DNA of 64,000 nucleotides from Nocardia sp. (GCA_014360565.1 JACIXH010000005.1:1-64000), one strand, 5' to 3'. Counted from the first letter of the stretch, positions 19,400-27,963 are shown. Notes: generated by a model not told the origin, from the letters alone. Translations and numbers: made by a program.

Positions 19400-19448
19400 T
19401 ACCCCAGGGGGTATATCTCGTCTTTTGAAGACGATACCCCATGGGGTA
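19400..19448. promoter_or_regulatory. Paired CsoR-type operators, 35-bp spacing
   Basis: Two palindromes, TACCCCAGGGGGTA (19400-19413) and TACCCCATGGGGTA (19435-19448), lie 35 bp apart centre to centre. Between them a third inverted repeat, TCGTCTT-TTG-AAGACGA (19418-19434), makes the whole block symmetrical. The block lies between the MmpL gene (minus) and the HXXEE gene (plus), so it can serve both directions. Confidence 0.8.
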
Positions 19449-19592
19449 TATGTCGAAGGGTTGGTCGATGTCGCCTCTCTCGGGGAGGGTCGACCCGCCG
19501 TGGGGATCTCGCTCTGAACGTGAGCACGGCTGACGCGCGAAAGTGTGCCCGCGTCCGAGTGTCGAAAAGGGCCGCGAAACACGGCTCGATCA

Positions 19593-19606
19593 AATATAGT
19601 CATATT
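19593..19606. promoter_or_regulatory. Short palindrome before HXXEE gene
   Basis: AATAT-AGTC-ATATT, a 14-bp inverted repeat 30 bp upstream of ATG 19637 in an AT-rich patch that may also hold the -10 of that gene. No second copy was noticed elsewhere, so the operator call is weak. Confidence 0.3.
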
Positions 19607-19636
19607 CGCATGCATGGACGAATGAGGGAGATCTCG

Positions 19637-20143
19637 ATGGCTGATACGCTCGAAACCCGTCCGGATACCGCTGTGGCACTGGATCTTTCGAAATTTCGAC
19701 CCTTGATGCTATGGGCGCCGTTCGTTGTCTTCGTGGTGCACACCCTCGAGGAGATCCCGGGGTTCGCCGCCTGGACGAGCTTGCATTTCGCACCGCTGAC
19801 CACGGAGGCATTCGCGCTCAGCCATATCCCACTGATCTTGTTGGTCTTGCTCTGTTCCTGGCAGGCGACGCGACCTCGGGCGGCATCCGGGTGGGTCGTG
19901 ATCGCAGTGGCGTTGCAGTGGCAGTTCGCAGTCAACGCGATATTCCACCTCGGCGCTGCGGCGTGGTTCGGAGACTATTCACCCGGAATGGTCACCGCTG
20001 CCACGGTCGCGCTGCCGGCCACGCTGATGCTGCTCACGTGGGTGCGCCGCGAAAGCGTGCTCACCGCAACCCAACTCGCCGCCGCGATCGCGATCGGCTC
20101 GGCCATCGCTGCGGCCGCGATCAGCGTGTTGTTCCTCGGCTGA
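19637..20143 (+). CDS. HXXEE-domain membrane protein
   Basis: Integral membrane protein of 168 residues with about five TM helices. The first helix ends in VVHTLEEIPGF, the His-x-x-Glu-Glu motif that defines this family; a second conserved His occurs in VNAIFHLGAA. The molecular function of the family is not established. ATG 19637 has GAGGGAG six bases upstream. It lies downstream of the paired CsoR-type operators and before DUF3703, so it is probably part of the same stress unit. Confidence 0.75.
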   Translation: MADTLETRPDTAVALDLSKFRPLMLWAPFVVFVVHTLEEIPGFAAWTSLHFAPLTTEAFALSHIPLILLVLLCSWQATRPRAASGWVVIAVALQWQFAVNAIFHLGAAAWFGDYSPGMVTAATVALPATLMLLTWVRRESVLTATQLAAAIAIGSAIAAAAISVLFLG

Positions 20144-20185
20144 CGCACGAGGCCACCACAACCTCACCCAGGAAAGGGTCGCTCC

Positions 20186-20536
20186 ATGTCCCGCTTGCCC
20201 GCCCAGGCCCGCGCGCGTTACTTCGACGAGATGCGAGTCGCTGCCACAGTAGCCGACCCCGATCGGCGCTGGGCCCATCTCGAACGTGCGCACATCTTGT
20301 CTCAGCCGGACCCGTGGCTGCACACCCGCAATCACGTCGCGATGTTGGCGCTGGCGGTGCGGCAACGTGATCGTCGCGAGGCATTCGGCCAGGTCGTGCG
20401 GATCATCGTCGCTGCCCCTGGATCGCTGTCGGGACACTATCCCGAGGGCAACACCGGGCGCGCGAGAGTTGGTCTGCGCCAAATCATGCCGACTCCGCCG
20501 GACCTGGACGCGCTACTGCACCCAGCCGCCACCTAG
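20186..20536 (+). CDS. DUF3703 protein
   Basis: Soluble protein of 116 residues with the DUF3703 pattern: RWAHLERAHILSQP near residue 28, HTRNHVAMLALA, and the C-terminal GSLSGHYPEGNTGR. The function is unknown; the family is seen near heavy-metal resistance and methyltransferase genes. It starts 42 bp after the HXXEE gene with AAAGG upstream, and a methyltransferase follows. Confidence 0.7.
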   Translation: MSRLPAQARARYFDEMRVAATVADPDRRWAHLERAHILSQPDPWLHTRNHVAMLALAVRQRDRREAFGQVVRIIVAAPGSLSGHYPEGNTGRARVGLRQIMPTPPDLDALLHPAAT

Positions 20537-20621
20537 AGAATTCAGGGGTTTCCCCGATAGTGGCCGTCCATGTTGCGGCGCAGACTTGGTCCCACCGGGT
20601 CGGCCGTCGAACAGAGGCATC

Positions 20622-21260
20622 ATGCAGCAACCGAGTATCGACCGCATCGCAGCGGTCTTCGACAGAAATGCCACACGCTACGACCGTCAAATGGGTGCGT
20701 TCGAGCGGTGGATGCTCGGTGACGCGCGCGGCTGGGCTGTGGGTCACGCCAGGGGCAGGGTCCTCGAACTCGCCGTGGGCACAGGGTTGAATCTGCCCCG
20801 CTATGGTAGCGAGGTCGAGCACGTCATCGGCGTCGACGTCTCCCAAGGCGTGCTCGATATCGCCCAGCGGCGCCCACTCCGCCCCGACCTGGCCGTACAA
20901 CTCCGTGTCGGCGACGTGCAGGACCTGGATGTGCCAGACGCCAGCGTCGACACCGTGGTGTCGACCTACAGTTTCTGCACGATCCCCGACCCGGGACGTG
21001 CCTGTGCGCAGGCCTACCGAGCCTTGATCCCGGGCGGGGTGTTCGTGCTCGCTGAGCACGGGCCGTCCACCTCCGCGCCGGTGCGGCTGTTGATGCGATT
21101 GGCCGAGCCGATCAGCGTCCGGTTCGGCGCCGACCACTTGCTGCGTGACCCGATTCCCTACCTGGAAGCTGCCGGATTCGTGATCACCGAATCGCGGCGC
21201 AGCGGGCGCGGGGGGATTACGTTCCGGGTTCGGGCGCACAAGCCCGCGGAACGCGCGTAG
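20622..21260 (+). CDS. Class I SAM-dependent methyltransferase
   Basis: Methyltransferase of 212 residues. The SAM-binding motif I reads VLELAVGTGLNLPRYG near residue 47, followed by VIGVDVS and, after the DVPDASVDTVVST segment, the motif AYRALIPGGVFVLAEHG. This layout is that of UbiE/thiol- or phospholipid-type methyltransferases. The acceptor cannot be read from sequence. ATG 20622 was chosen because it begins the recognisable domain; the frame is open further upstream without a good ribosome site. Confidence 0.8.
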   Translation: MQQPSIDRIAAVFDRNATRYDRQMGAFERWMLGDARGWAVGHARGRVLELAVGTGLNLPRYGSEVEHVIGVDVSQGVLDIAQRRPLRPDLAVQLRVGDVQDLDVPDASVDTVVSTYSFCTIPDPGRACAQAYRALIPGGVFVLAEHGPSTSAPVRLLMRLAEPISVRFGADHLLRDPIPYLEAAGFVITESRRSGRGGITFRVRAHKPAERA

Positions 21261-21340
21261 CCGCCGACCATCAGATCGCCTCCATGGCACGGTCCGCAGG
21301 CGGCCTGGGGCGATCGCGAGTTATCTACTACCCTGGCGGC

Positions 21341-21793
21341 GTGCAGAGCGGGCATCGTGGTGTAGCCGTGCGGGTGGGACTCGCGCGGTTGATCGCGGTG
21401 TTGGCAGCGCTGGTGGGGCTGGCGATGATGCAGACCTCACCGTGCGCGGATCAGGTTCGCGCCTTCGGCCACGACCTTCGATGCCCGACCGCGGGCCTGG
21501 CCGCGAACGCGGTCACGGATGGAGATGCTGCGGCGACATCGACGTCAGAGGTGGTCGGGCACTTCGAAGCTGCCGCTGATCTTCTCGGCGGCGCCATGCT
21601 GGATCCGGTTGCTCCCGTGGGGGCACTCGGTCTGTGTCTGGTTCTGCTTCTGAGCGTGTTGCTCGCAGTGACGTGGCCTGCGCGTACCCGTCCGATTCTC
21701 CTTGCGCCTGCACGCGCTGGACCGCATCCGGTGATCATCCAGCGGCGCTGCCATGCGCCCAGTTTGGCCATGCTCTGCGTGTTGCGCACATAG
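21341..21793 (+). CDS. Hypothetical two-helix membrane protein
   Basis: I do not recognise this gene. From GTG 21341 it encodes 150 residues: an N-terminal hydrophobic signal/anchor (LARLIAVLAALVGLAMM), an extracytoplasmic stretch with two Cys (SPCADQ and LRCPTAG), a second hydrophobic helix near residue 100 and a basic tail with RRCHAPS. Starts at 21284 or 21368 are possible. Position between the methyltransferase and the DsbA gene suggests an envelope role, but nothing shows it directly. Confidence 0.5.
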   Translation: MQSGHRGVAVRVGLARLIAVLAALVGLAMMQTSPCADQVRAFGHDLRCPTAGLAANAVTDGDAAATSTSEVVGHFEAAADLLGGAMLDPVAPVGALGLCLVLLLSVLLAVTWPARTRPILLAPARAGPHPVIIQRRCHAPSLAMLCVLRT

Positions 21794-21968
21794 AAGCCCG
21801 GCAGTTCTCAACGCGTCAGTTGCCGGTGATCACATCTCGGCAGCCTCGACGCGTCCTTTCGATGGCAGTTGCCTGGTCGCGACCGAGTCGCGTTCGCATC
21901 ACGGCACCATGCCCATCCCATCGGCCAACAGCGACGGGGTTGTCTGTCGCTGGCATTAAGGATCAGAG

Positions 21969-22661
21969 ATGTCGCAGAAGCAGAGCAAGACCGGCGAGAT
22001 CACTCGCCGAAAGAGGAACTTGGTGATCTCGGCGGCGATCGTTGCCGTCTTCCTCGCGGTAGCCGCCGTGATTGTCGCGATCAACTCCGGCTCCGATGAA
22101 GATCAGCCCGTCGCGGGCGCTGATACGCAGAGCCTGGTTGTCCGCGACAACAGCCACCGGGTCGGCCCGGTGAGTGACGGCAAGGTCACGCTGGTGGAAT
22201 TTCTCGACTTCGAATGCGAGGCCTGCGGGGCAGCCTTCCCCTTCGTGGAGCAACTGCGTGAAACCTACAGCGGGCGAGTGACATTCGTAGTGCGCTACTT
22301 CCCGATTCCGTCACACTTCAACGCCGAACGCGCGGCGCGTGCGGTGGAGGCCGCCGCAGGGCAGGGCGCCTTCGAAGCGATGTACAAGAAGATGTATGAA
22401 ACGCAGACCGAGTGGGCCGAGCAACGTGTTCCGAAGGATGACGTCTTTCGTGGCTACGCCAGCGATCTCGGGTTGAACATGACCCAATGGGACAGCGCCT
22501 ACAACGATCCTGCCACCCTGCAACGGATCAAGGACGACGTCGCAGACGGCCGAACCCTCGGAGTTTCGGGGACACCCACCTTCTTCCTCAACGGCGCCAA
22601 GCTCCAACCGCGATCCGCCGAAGACTTCATCGGGGCCATCGATGCCGCACTCGCCAAGTGA
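21969..22661 (+). CDS. DsbA-family thiol oxidoreductase
   Basis: Membrane-anchored extracytoplasmic oxidoreductase, 230 residues. A basic N-terminus and one TM helix (VISAAIVAVFLAVAAVIVA) are followed by a thioredoxin-fold DsbA domain with active site CEAC near residue 77 and cis-proline loop SGTPTFF near 201. It would form or isomerise disulfides in secreted proteins. Its end overlaps the VKOR gene by 20 nt, so the pair is a classical actinobacterial DsbA/VKOR couple. Confidence 0.9.
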   Translation: MSQKQSKTGEITRRKRNLVISAAIVAVFLAVAAVIVAINSGSDEDQPVAGADTQSLVVRDNSHRVGPVSDGKVTLVEFLDFECEACGAAFPFVEQLRETYSGRVTFVVRYFPIPSHFNAERAARAVEAAAGQGAFEAMYKKMYETQTEWAEQRVPKDDVFRGYASDLGLNMTQWDSAYNDPATLQRIKDDVADGRTLGVSGTPTFFLNGAKLQPRSAEDFIGAIDAALAK

Positions 22662-23283
22662 GGCAAGCGTTTCCACGCAATCGAGGGGCTACCGCGCCCC
22701 GTTCCCACGGTTGCTGCCCTGGCTGCTACTGATCGGTGGTCTGCTCGGCACGATGGCCGCGAGCGTACTCACCGTGGAAAAGATGGCGCGATTGCGCAAC
22801 CCTGACTATGTACCGAGCTGCAGTCTGAACCCGATCGTGTCGTGCGGGTCTGTCATGGACAGCCCGCAAGGAGCGGTGTTCGGCTTCCCCAACCCTGTGC
22901 TGGGGATCGCCGGGTTCGCTGTGGTCACCACCGTCGGCGCCGGGCTGTTGGCCGGAGCACGGTTCCAGCGCTGGTTCTGGCTGGGATTGCAAGCCGGTGC
23001 CGGCTTCGGCGTGGTGTTCGTGCACTGGTTGATCTACCAGACGCTCTACAACATCGGTGCCCTGTGCCCCTACTGCATGGTGGTCTGGGTGGTGACCGTC
23101 CCGATCTTCGGTTACGTGACCCTGCGCAACGTGGTTGTCGGTGACCTGCCTGTCCCTGCCGCCGCACGTCGACTCGCTGACGTCGCAGTCGGCTACCACG
23201 GGGTGGCGCTGACCATCTGGGCCCTCACCATCGTTGCGTTGATCGGCATCCGCTTCTGGGATTACTGGAGCACGCTGCTGTGA
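22642..23283 (+). CDS. VKOR-family disulfide reoxidase
   Basis: Vitamin K epoxide reductase homologue, 213 residues, five hydrophobic segments. The loop Cys pair (SCSLNPIVSCGSV near residues 54-64) and the active-site CPYC near 135 are present; together they pass electrons from DsbA to quinone. The N-terminal 30 residues are extra and overlap the dsbA-like gene. The family assignment is firm. Confidence 0.9.
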   Translation: MPHSPSEASVSTQSRGYRAPFPRLLPWLLLIGGLLGTMAASVLTVEKMARLRNPDYVPSCSLNPIVSCGSVMDSPQGAVFGFPNPVLGIAGFAVVTTVGAGLLAGARFQRWFWLGLQAGAGFGVVFVHWLIYQTLYNIGALCPYCMVVWVVTVPIFGYVTLRNVVVGDLPVPAAARRLADVAVGYHGVALTIWALTIVALIGIRFWDYWSTLL

Positions 23284-23314
23284 AGGCTGGGAATCCGCAC
23301 CTCGACACGCCATA

Positions 23315-23331
23315 TACTACGATAGGTAGTA
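23315..23331. promoter_or_regulatory. BlaI-2-type operator, 17-mer
   Basis: TACTAC-GATAG-GTAGTA is a perfect palindrome with outer TACTA/TAGTA half-sites seven bases apart. It lies just upstream of the TlpA-like gene (ATG 23333 or 23348). The same 17-nt layout occurs at 55317-55333 and 56703-56719 around a BlaI-family gene 32 kb away. The right half overlaps the likely promoter or leader. Confidence 0.65.
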
Positions 23332-23347
23332 GATGGGGTGTCGCGTC

Positions 23348-23998
23348 ATGAAGAAGGGATCACCCGTGCAGCCGAGAGCTCGATGGCTCGTCCTTGTTCT
23401 GGTCGTGATCGTGGCGCTGATCGTGGCGATCTGGCCGCGATCGACCTCTGAGACCCCGTTCGCCCAACGGGGCATGACGCCAGACGCGGTCTCTGGCTCC
23501 GCCGCAGTTGCTCCCGAAGTCACCCGAGCAGGTGCGGCTCTGCTGACACGGTGCCCGGCGCCCGCAGTCCCGCCACCAGCTGGCGCACCACTGAGTGGCG
23601 TCTCGGCACGCTGTCTTGGGTCGCCTCATACAGTCGACCTCGGTGCCGCGTTGAGCGGTGAACCCACCCTGATAAATCTCTGGGCGTCCTGGTGTGGGCC
23701 GTGTCGGGAAGAGATCCCTGTGCTCGATACGTATGCGGACGAGCCCGGTTCAGTTCGCGTGGTGGGGATCAATCTGCAAGACAACCCCGTCGCCGCCCTG
23801 GAGCTGTTTACGGGGTTGGGTGTCGGTTACGCGTCGTTCGTCGATGTCGGCGACGTGCGCAAGGCGTTGTCCGCGCCCCCGGTGTTGCCCCTGAGTTTCC
23901 TTGTCCAGCCGGATGGTTCCGTCGAGCGGATCACCACGCCAGCTGTATTCGATAATCCCGCCCAGATTCGGGCCGCGATCAGTGAGGTGACCCGATGA
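23348..23998 (+). CDS. TlpA/ResA-type thioredoxin-like protein
   Basis: Membrane-anchored thiol-disulfide protein, 216 residues. An N-terminal TM helix (WLVLVLVVIVALIVAIW) is followed by a spacer with a Cys pair (LTRCPAPAV, SARCLGSP) and a TlpA/AhpC-TSA domain with active site WCGPC near residue 117. Such proteins reduce Cys in cytochrome c maturation or metallochaperones. It overlaps the next gene by ATGA and is followed by CcdA, so electrons probably come from the cytoplasm through CcdA. A BlaI-2-type operator lies upstream. Confidence 0.85.
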   Translation: MKKGSPVQPRARWLVLVLVVIVALIVAIWPRSTSETPFAQRGMTPDAVSGSAAVAPEVTRAGAALLTRCPAPAVPPPAGAPLSGVSARCLGSPHTVDLGAALSGEPTLINLWASWCGPCREEIPVLDTYADEPGSVRVVGINLQDNPVAALELFTGLGVGYASFVDVGDVRKALSAPPVLPLSFLVQPDGSVERITTPAVFDNPAQIRAAISEVTR

Positions 23999-24648
23999 TC
24001 GAGCGACAAGGCAGGCAAAGACTCCCACGATCCACCCCTACACCAGCTCGGCAACCCCGGTGGATTGCGGTGCTCGTCCTGTGTACATGCTTGGTGATCG
24101 CCGTGACGGGTTGTGCTTCCGGCTCGGATTCGGTCGCCACCGGTGGCGGCACGTTCGATTTCGTTTCCCCGGGCGGGCAGACCGACATCTTCTACGACCC
24201 GCCGGACAGTCGCGGGCAGATCGGGGCCCTGTCGGGGCCCGATCTCATGGCCGAGGACAAGACGGTGTCGGTGGCCGACTACGACGGCCAGGTGGTGGTG
24301 ATCAACCTGTGGGGTCAATGGTGTGGGCCTTGCCGAGCTGAAGCCGACGACCTCGAACGCGTATATGCGGCCACCAAGAACATGGGCGTGCAGTTCCTGG
24401 GGATAAACGTCCGCGATCCCCAGCGTGACAAAGCGCAGGATTTCGTCATTGACTACAAAATCGGTTATCCGTCGATTTATGACCCCTCAATGCGCACGCT
24501 GATCGCGCTCGGCGGCAGCTATCCCACCAGCGTCATCCCGTCCACCCTGATCCTGGACCGACAGCACCGTGTCGCGGCAGTGTTCCTGCGTGCCCTGCTG
24601 GCTGAGGATCTGCAACCGGTGATCGAACGTGTGGCGGCAGGACGATGA
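23995..24648 (+). CDS. TlpA-family lipoprotein (CcsX-like)
   Basis: Second TlpA-like thiol oxidoreductase, 217 residues. The signal peptide ends in a lipobox (AVTGCASG), so it is a lipoprotein. The thioredoxin domain carries WCGPC near residue 110 and cis-Pro SVIPSTL near 180. It resembles the M. tuberculosis Rv0526 protein encoded beside CcdA in the cytochrome c maturation cluster. ATGA overlaps join it to both neighbours. Here no ccsA/ccsB genes follow, so the role may be reduction of metal-binding Cys outside the cell. Confidence 0.85.
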   Translation: MIERQGRQRLPRSTPTPARQPRWIAVLVLCTCLVIAVTGCASGSDSVATGGGTFDFVSPGGQTDIFYDPPDSRGQIGALSGPDLMAEDKTVSVADYDGQVVVINLWGQWCGPCRAEADDLERVYAATKNMGVQFLGINVRDPQRDKAQDFVIDYKIGYPSIYDPSMRTLIALGGSYPTSVIPSTLILDRQHRVAAVFLRALLAEDLQPVIERVAAGR

Positions 24649-25448
24649 CAGCGCTCGCCCAGGAGATCGGCACCAGCTTTCAGACCGCCGCCGCGACCGG
24701 GCCACTGCTGCTCGCGCTCGCCGCCTGCGTGCTCGCCGGGCTCGTTTCGTTCGCCTCGCCGTGTGTTGTGCCGCTGGTTCCCGGATACCTGTCCTACCTC
24801 GCTGGTGTATCCGGTGCCAGTAGCTCACCCGCGGGCGACGACGAGCCGGACTCAGCAGCAGACCGATGGCGCGTGGCCGGCGCGGCAGCGCTGTTCGTCG
24901 CCGGATTCACCGTCGTCTTCGTCCTGGCCACCGCGTCGGTATTCGGGGTGATCGGAGCGCTGCGGATCAACGAGGATCTGCTCCAACGCCTCGGTGGAGT
25001 GATCACGATCGTGATGGGGTTGGCGTTCGTCGGGCTCATCCCGGCGCTGCAGAAGGACACCCGCTTCGCCCCGTTGCGAATTTCCTCCCTGGCCGGAGCG
25101 CCTCTACTCGGAGGAGTGTTCGGGTTGGGCTGGACGCCGTGTCTGGGACCGACTCTCGCGGGGGTTCTCTCGGTCGCGGCCGGAACCGAGGGCACGACCG
25201 CCGCCCGGGGCGTGGCGCTGATCGTCGCCTACTGCGTCGGGCTCGGATCACCGTTCATCGTTCTCGGCTTCGGATCCGCGAAAGCGTTGCGTGGTGTCGG
25301 GTGGCTGCGCCGACATTCCCGGACCATCCAGGTCGCCGGTGGGGTCATGCTCATCCTGGTGGGCACTGCGCTGGTCAGCGGAGTGTGGGCCGTGTTCATC
25401 GGCTGGATGCGCAACGAATTCGTCACCTCGGTCGTGCTGCCGATATGA
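24645..25448 (+). CDS. ccdA: CcdA-type transmembrane thiol reductase
   Basis: Integral membrane protein of 267 residues with six or more TM helices that carries electrons from cytoplasmic thioredoxin to extracytoplasmic TlpA-like partners. The two redox Cys lie in [14 protein letters not shown] near residue 40 and [12 protein letters not shown] near 167. It follows two TlpA-like genes by an ATGA overlap, a complete reduction branch that complements the DsbA/VKOR oxidation branch upstream. Confidence 0.9.
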   Translation: MTALAQEIGTSFQTAAATGPLLLALAACVLAGLVSFASPCVVPLVPGYLSYLAGVSGASSSPAGDDEPDSAADRWRVAGAAALFVAGFTVVFVLATASVFGVIGALRINEDLLQRLGGVITIVMGLAFVGLIPALQKDTRFAPLRISSLAGAPLLGGVFGLGWTPCLGPTLAGVLSVAAGTEGTTAARGVALIVAYCVGLGSPFIVLGFGSAKALRGVGWLRRHSRTIQVAGGVMLILVGTALVSGVWAVFIGWMRNEFVTSVVLPI

Positions 25449-25518
25449 CGCAGCGGCTGCTCGGCGGAATTGTCATGATTCCAGCTCTGACGGCACTGTG
25501 TACTCGGCGGGGATGGGG

Positions 25519-25550
25519 TTGACCCTGTAGTCGGGTACCGGGGTGAGAAT
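25519..25550 (+). promoter_or_regulatory. MerR-type promoter, 20-bp spacer, leaderless
   Basis: TTGACC (25519-25524) and a -10-like GAGAAT (25545-25550) are separated by 20 bp, the over-long spacing typical of MerR-controlled promoters. The spacer holds an imperfect dyad (ACCCTGTA near 25522 and GTACCGGGGT near 25535). The -10 is followed six bases later by the ATG of merR at 25557, so the transcript is probably leaderless. Confidence 0.6.
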
Positions 25551-25556
25551 GTTGGT

Positions 25557-25958
25557 ATGCGTACAGGTGAGTTGGCCGTACAGGCCGGTGTGAACGCGCA
25601 GACCCTGCGGTACTACGAAGGTCGCGGCCTACTGGCGCTGCCGCTTCGATCCCCTGCGGGCTATCGCGACTATCCGGACGAGGCGGTCTCGGTGGTGCGG
25701 TTCGTCAAACGCGCCCAGGAGTTGGGGTTCAGCCTCGCGGAGATCAGGGAGTTACTGCACCTGGCAGACGGCGGCCCCGACGATTGTGGCACCGCACGCG
25801 TTGTGGCACAGGCGCGTATCGATCAACTGGCGCAACGGATCTCGGAGTTGCAGCGGATGCAACAGTCACTTGGTGAGCTGACTCGCACCTGTGAGATGCC
25901 GCGCGCGCAGCGCTCGTGCCCGATCCTTTCCACTCTGCATCAGGAGGACATTTCGTGA
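25557..25958 (+). CDS. merR: Mercury-responsive MerR regulator
   Basis: Mercury-sensing transcription activator/repressor, 133 residues. The MerR DNA-binding domain is at the N-terminus (GVNAQTLRYYEGRGLL). Three Cys at 77, 112 and 121 reproduce the 35- and 9-residue spacings of Hg(II)-binding Cys82/117/126 in Tn501 MerR, which is strong evidence for Hg rather than other metals. The stop overlaps merB by GTGA. It likely acts on its own long-spacer promoter. Confidence 0.88.
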   Translation: MRTGELAVQAGVNAQTLRYYEGRGLLALPLRSPAGYRDYPDEAVSVVRFVKRAQELGFSLAEIRELLHLADGGPDDCGTARVVAQARIDQLAQRISELQRMQQSLGELTRTCEMPRAQRSCPILSTLHQEDIS

Positions 25959-26950
25959 AGCTGGAAATCTTGCAGGTTACCGACTGTCCGAACGTGGCCG
26001 TGCTCGAACAACGCCTGCGCCAGGCCATCGCAGGCACGGGAATCGTTATCGACCTCGCCCACCGGATTATCAAGGACGCCGGTCAGGCCGCCGACGCCGG
26101 AATGACCGGCTCACCCACTCTTCTGGTCGAAGGCCGCGATCCGTTCGCGGTGCCGGGACAATCCCCGAGTATTTCGTGCCGGCTCTACCGCACCAACGAC
26201 GGCGGAATCGACGGCGCACCCTCGGTCGCGGCGATTCGCGAAGCATTGTCCATCACCACATCACCGGTCTCGGAGTCGGAGGACGGACCGGCGGCGTGCT
26301 GTCCCGGCCCCGTTCCGGAATCGGTAGCTGACTCATTGACTGCCTGGCGTGGCCGCGCCCAACCCGTCGACGCGTTCGAGAAGGCCTTTCATCAAGCCGT
26401 TCTGCGTGGCTTCGCCGCCACAGGTGGAGCGCCCACTGTCGACGAACTTGCCACCATCTTCGGCGCGGACGTCTCTGTGCCGCAGGTGCTACGCCGACTA
26501 TATGAGGGCGATGTGATCCGGCTCGACAGCTCGGGTGCGATCGCTGCGGCGTACCCGTTCTCTGCTGTGCCGACCGCACACCGAGTCCATATCGACGGTG
26601 GCGCGACCGTCTACGCCATGTGTGCCATCGACGCGTTGGGCATGTCCGCCATGCTCGGCGCCGACACCACGATCGAGACCACGGCCCCCGATACCGGGCA
26701 ACCCATCACCGTCGCCGTTCGTGACCAGCAGTTGACCGCGACCCCAACCACCGCCGTCGTGTTCGTCGGCGGGCAAGCCGCGCAGGGTCCTTCCGCCGAG
26801 ACCTGCTGCAGCTGTTTGAACTTCTTCCCCGACCGCGAGAGCAGCCAATCCTGGGCAGCCACTCATCCGGCTATCAGCGGCACCGTTGTAGACCTCACTG
26901 AGGCACATGACCTCGGCAACGCCATTTTCGGACAACTGCTACGTCCGTGA
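25955..26950 (+). CDS. merB: Organomercurial lyase with N-terminal extra domain
   Basis: Alkylmercury lyase that breaks the C-Hg bond. The catalytic core is in the C-terminal half: C223 and D226 in YAMCAIDALG correspond to Cys96/Asp99 of plasmid R831b MerB, and C284 in TCCSCLNFF corresponds to Cys159. At 331 residues the protein is about 120 longer than classical MerB because of a thioredoxin-like N-terminal domain (residues 1-100, TDCPNV) and a Cys-Cys linker (AACCPGP). The extra domain may receive Hg(II). GTG 25955 follows AGGAGG. No mercuric reductase gene is visible in this window. Confidence 0.9.
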   Translation: MKLEILQVTDCPNVAVLEQRLRQAIAGTGIVIDLAHRIIKDAGQAADAGMTGSPTLLVEGRDPFAVPGQSPSISCRLYRTNDGGIDGAPSVAAIREALSITTSPVSESEDGPAACCPGPVPESVADSLTAWRGRAQPVDAFEKAFHQAVLRGFAATGGAPTVDELATIFGADVSVPQVLRRLYEGDVIRLDSSGAIAAAYPFSAVPTAHRVHIDGGATVYAMCAIDALGMSAMLGADTTIETTAPDTGQPITVAVRDQQLTATPTTAVVFVGGQAAQGPSAETCCSCLNFFPDRESSQSWAATHPAISGTVVDLTEAHDLGNAIFGQLLRP

Positions 26951-27004
26951 CCATCTGTCACAGCAGATGAGAACAGCCGGATCGGTTACACGGCCGACCG
27001 AGGA

Positions 27005-27784
27005 TCAGTCGGAGCCCCAACGCTGTTCGGTGATCACACCGTTGCCCGCCAGCCAGGCGACGGGATCGATCTTGTTGCTGTTCTGGTCCCAGATCTCGAG
27101 GTGCAGGTGGGGGCCGGTGGACTGGCCGCGGTTGCCGACTGCGGCGATCACGTCACCGGCGTTGACCCGGTCTCCGGCTTGCACGTAGTACTCGTTGATG
27201 TGGCCATAGACGGCGATCGTGCCGTCGTCCTGCTGCACGCGCACCCATTGGCCGAACCCGGACGCCGGGCCTGCTTCGATCACGGTGCCGCCCATCGCGG
27301 ACTGGATCGGCGCTCCGAGCGCGTCGGCGATGTCGACACCGTAGTGGAACGCGCCCCAACGGCTGCCGTACCCGGAGCTGATTTCACCTCCGACGGGAAG
27401 CACCGCAGGCGCGGGTGCTGCGGTCTGCGGTGCTACCGCGGACGGGACCGCTTGGAGATCTTTGATGATCTGCTCGGCCTGCGCGAGTGGTCCGGCGAGT
27501 TCGGCAGGCAGGCCCGCCAGACCGAACGGGGCGGCGACCGGTGCTGCGACGGGAGCCGGGGCAGGACGGTCGACGGAGTCGGAAAGTCCTTCGGCGCCAA
27601 GGTCTGTGGTCGCCATCGCGGGCGCGGCCTGGGCAATCGTGCCGAGTAGAGCCCCGGCGGCGACCGCTACTCCCGCCATTCCCTTGAACTTGTCCGTGGA
27701 GTCCGTGGCCAGCCGGTGCTTGGCCCGGGGTTCTTCGGTGACACCACCGAGCAGTTCCTTGACAGTGATGGAACCGGAGGTCAT
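27005..27784 (-). CDS. M23 (LytM-type) peptidase
   Basis: Secreted zinc endopeptidase that cuts peptidoglycan cross-links, 259 residues from ATG 27784 (GTG 27799 possible). After a signal segment (GVAVAAGALLGTIAQAAPA) and a Pro/Ala-rich linker, the M23 domain shows SGYGSRWGAFHYGVDIA and PHLHLEIW with the zinc His/Asp residues. I looked for a c-di-AMP riboswitch upstream, as is common for such genes, and saw none. It is probably a cell-wall gene unrelated to mercury. Confidence 0.85.
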   Translation of the reverse strand: MTSGSITVKELLGGVTEEPRAKHRLATDSTDKFKGMAGVAVAAGALLGTIAQAAPAMATTDLGAEGLSDSVDRPAPAPVAAPVAAPFGLAGLPAELAGPLAQAEQIIKDLQAVPSAVAPQTAAPAPAVLPVGGEISSGYGSRWGAFHYGVDIADALGAPIQSAMGGTVIEAGPASGFGQWVRVQQDDGTIAVYGHINEYYVQAGDRVNAGDVIAAVGNRGQSTGPHLHLEIWDQNSNKIDPVAWLAGNGVITEQRWGSD

Positions 27785-27963
27785 TCGATGGTGCGGCACA
27801 GCTGGGTCCTAACGTCGATCTGAGCGGTCGTGATGCGGGTCGAGTTGGGCTGGTTAACGCCATCTGCCTGCTACGACGTGACGCAAACTGTACCTGGTCG
27901 TGACCAATTTGCGACCATATTGGCGACTGCTCGTGAACCTTGAAATGATCGAAGGAGCGGGGG

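Noticed and set aside
27785-27963. Possible c-di-AMP riboswitch before the M23 peptidase gene
   Set aside because: The conserved ydaO-type blocks were not found on the minus strand.
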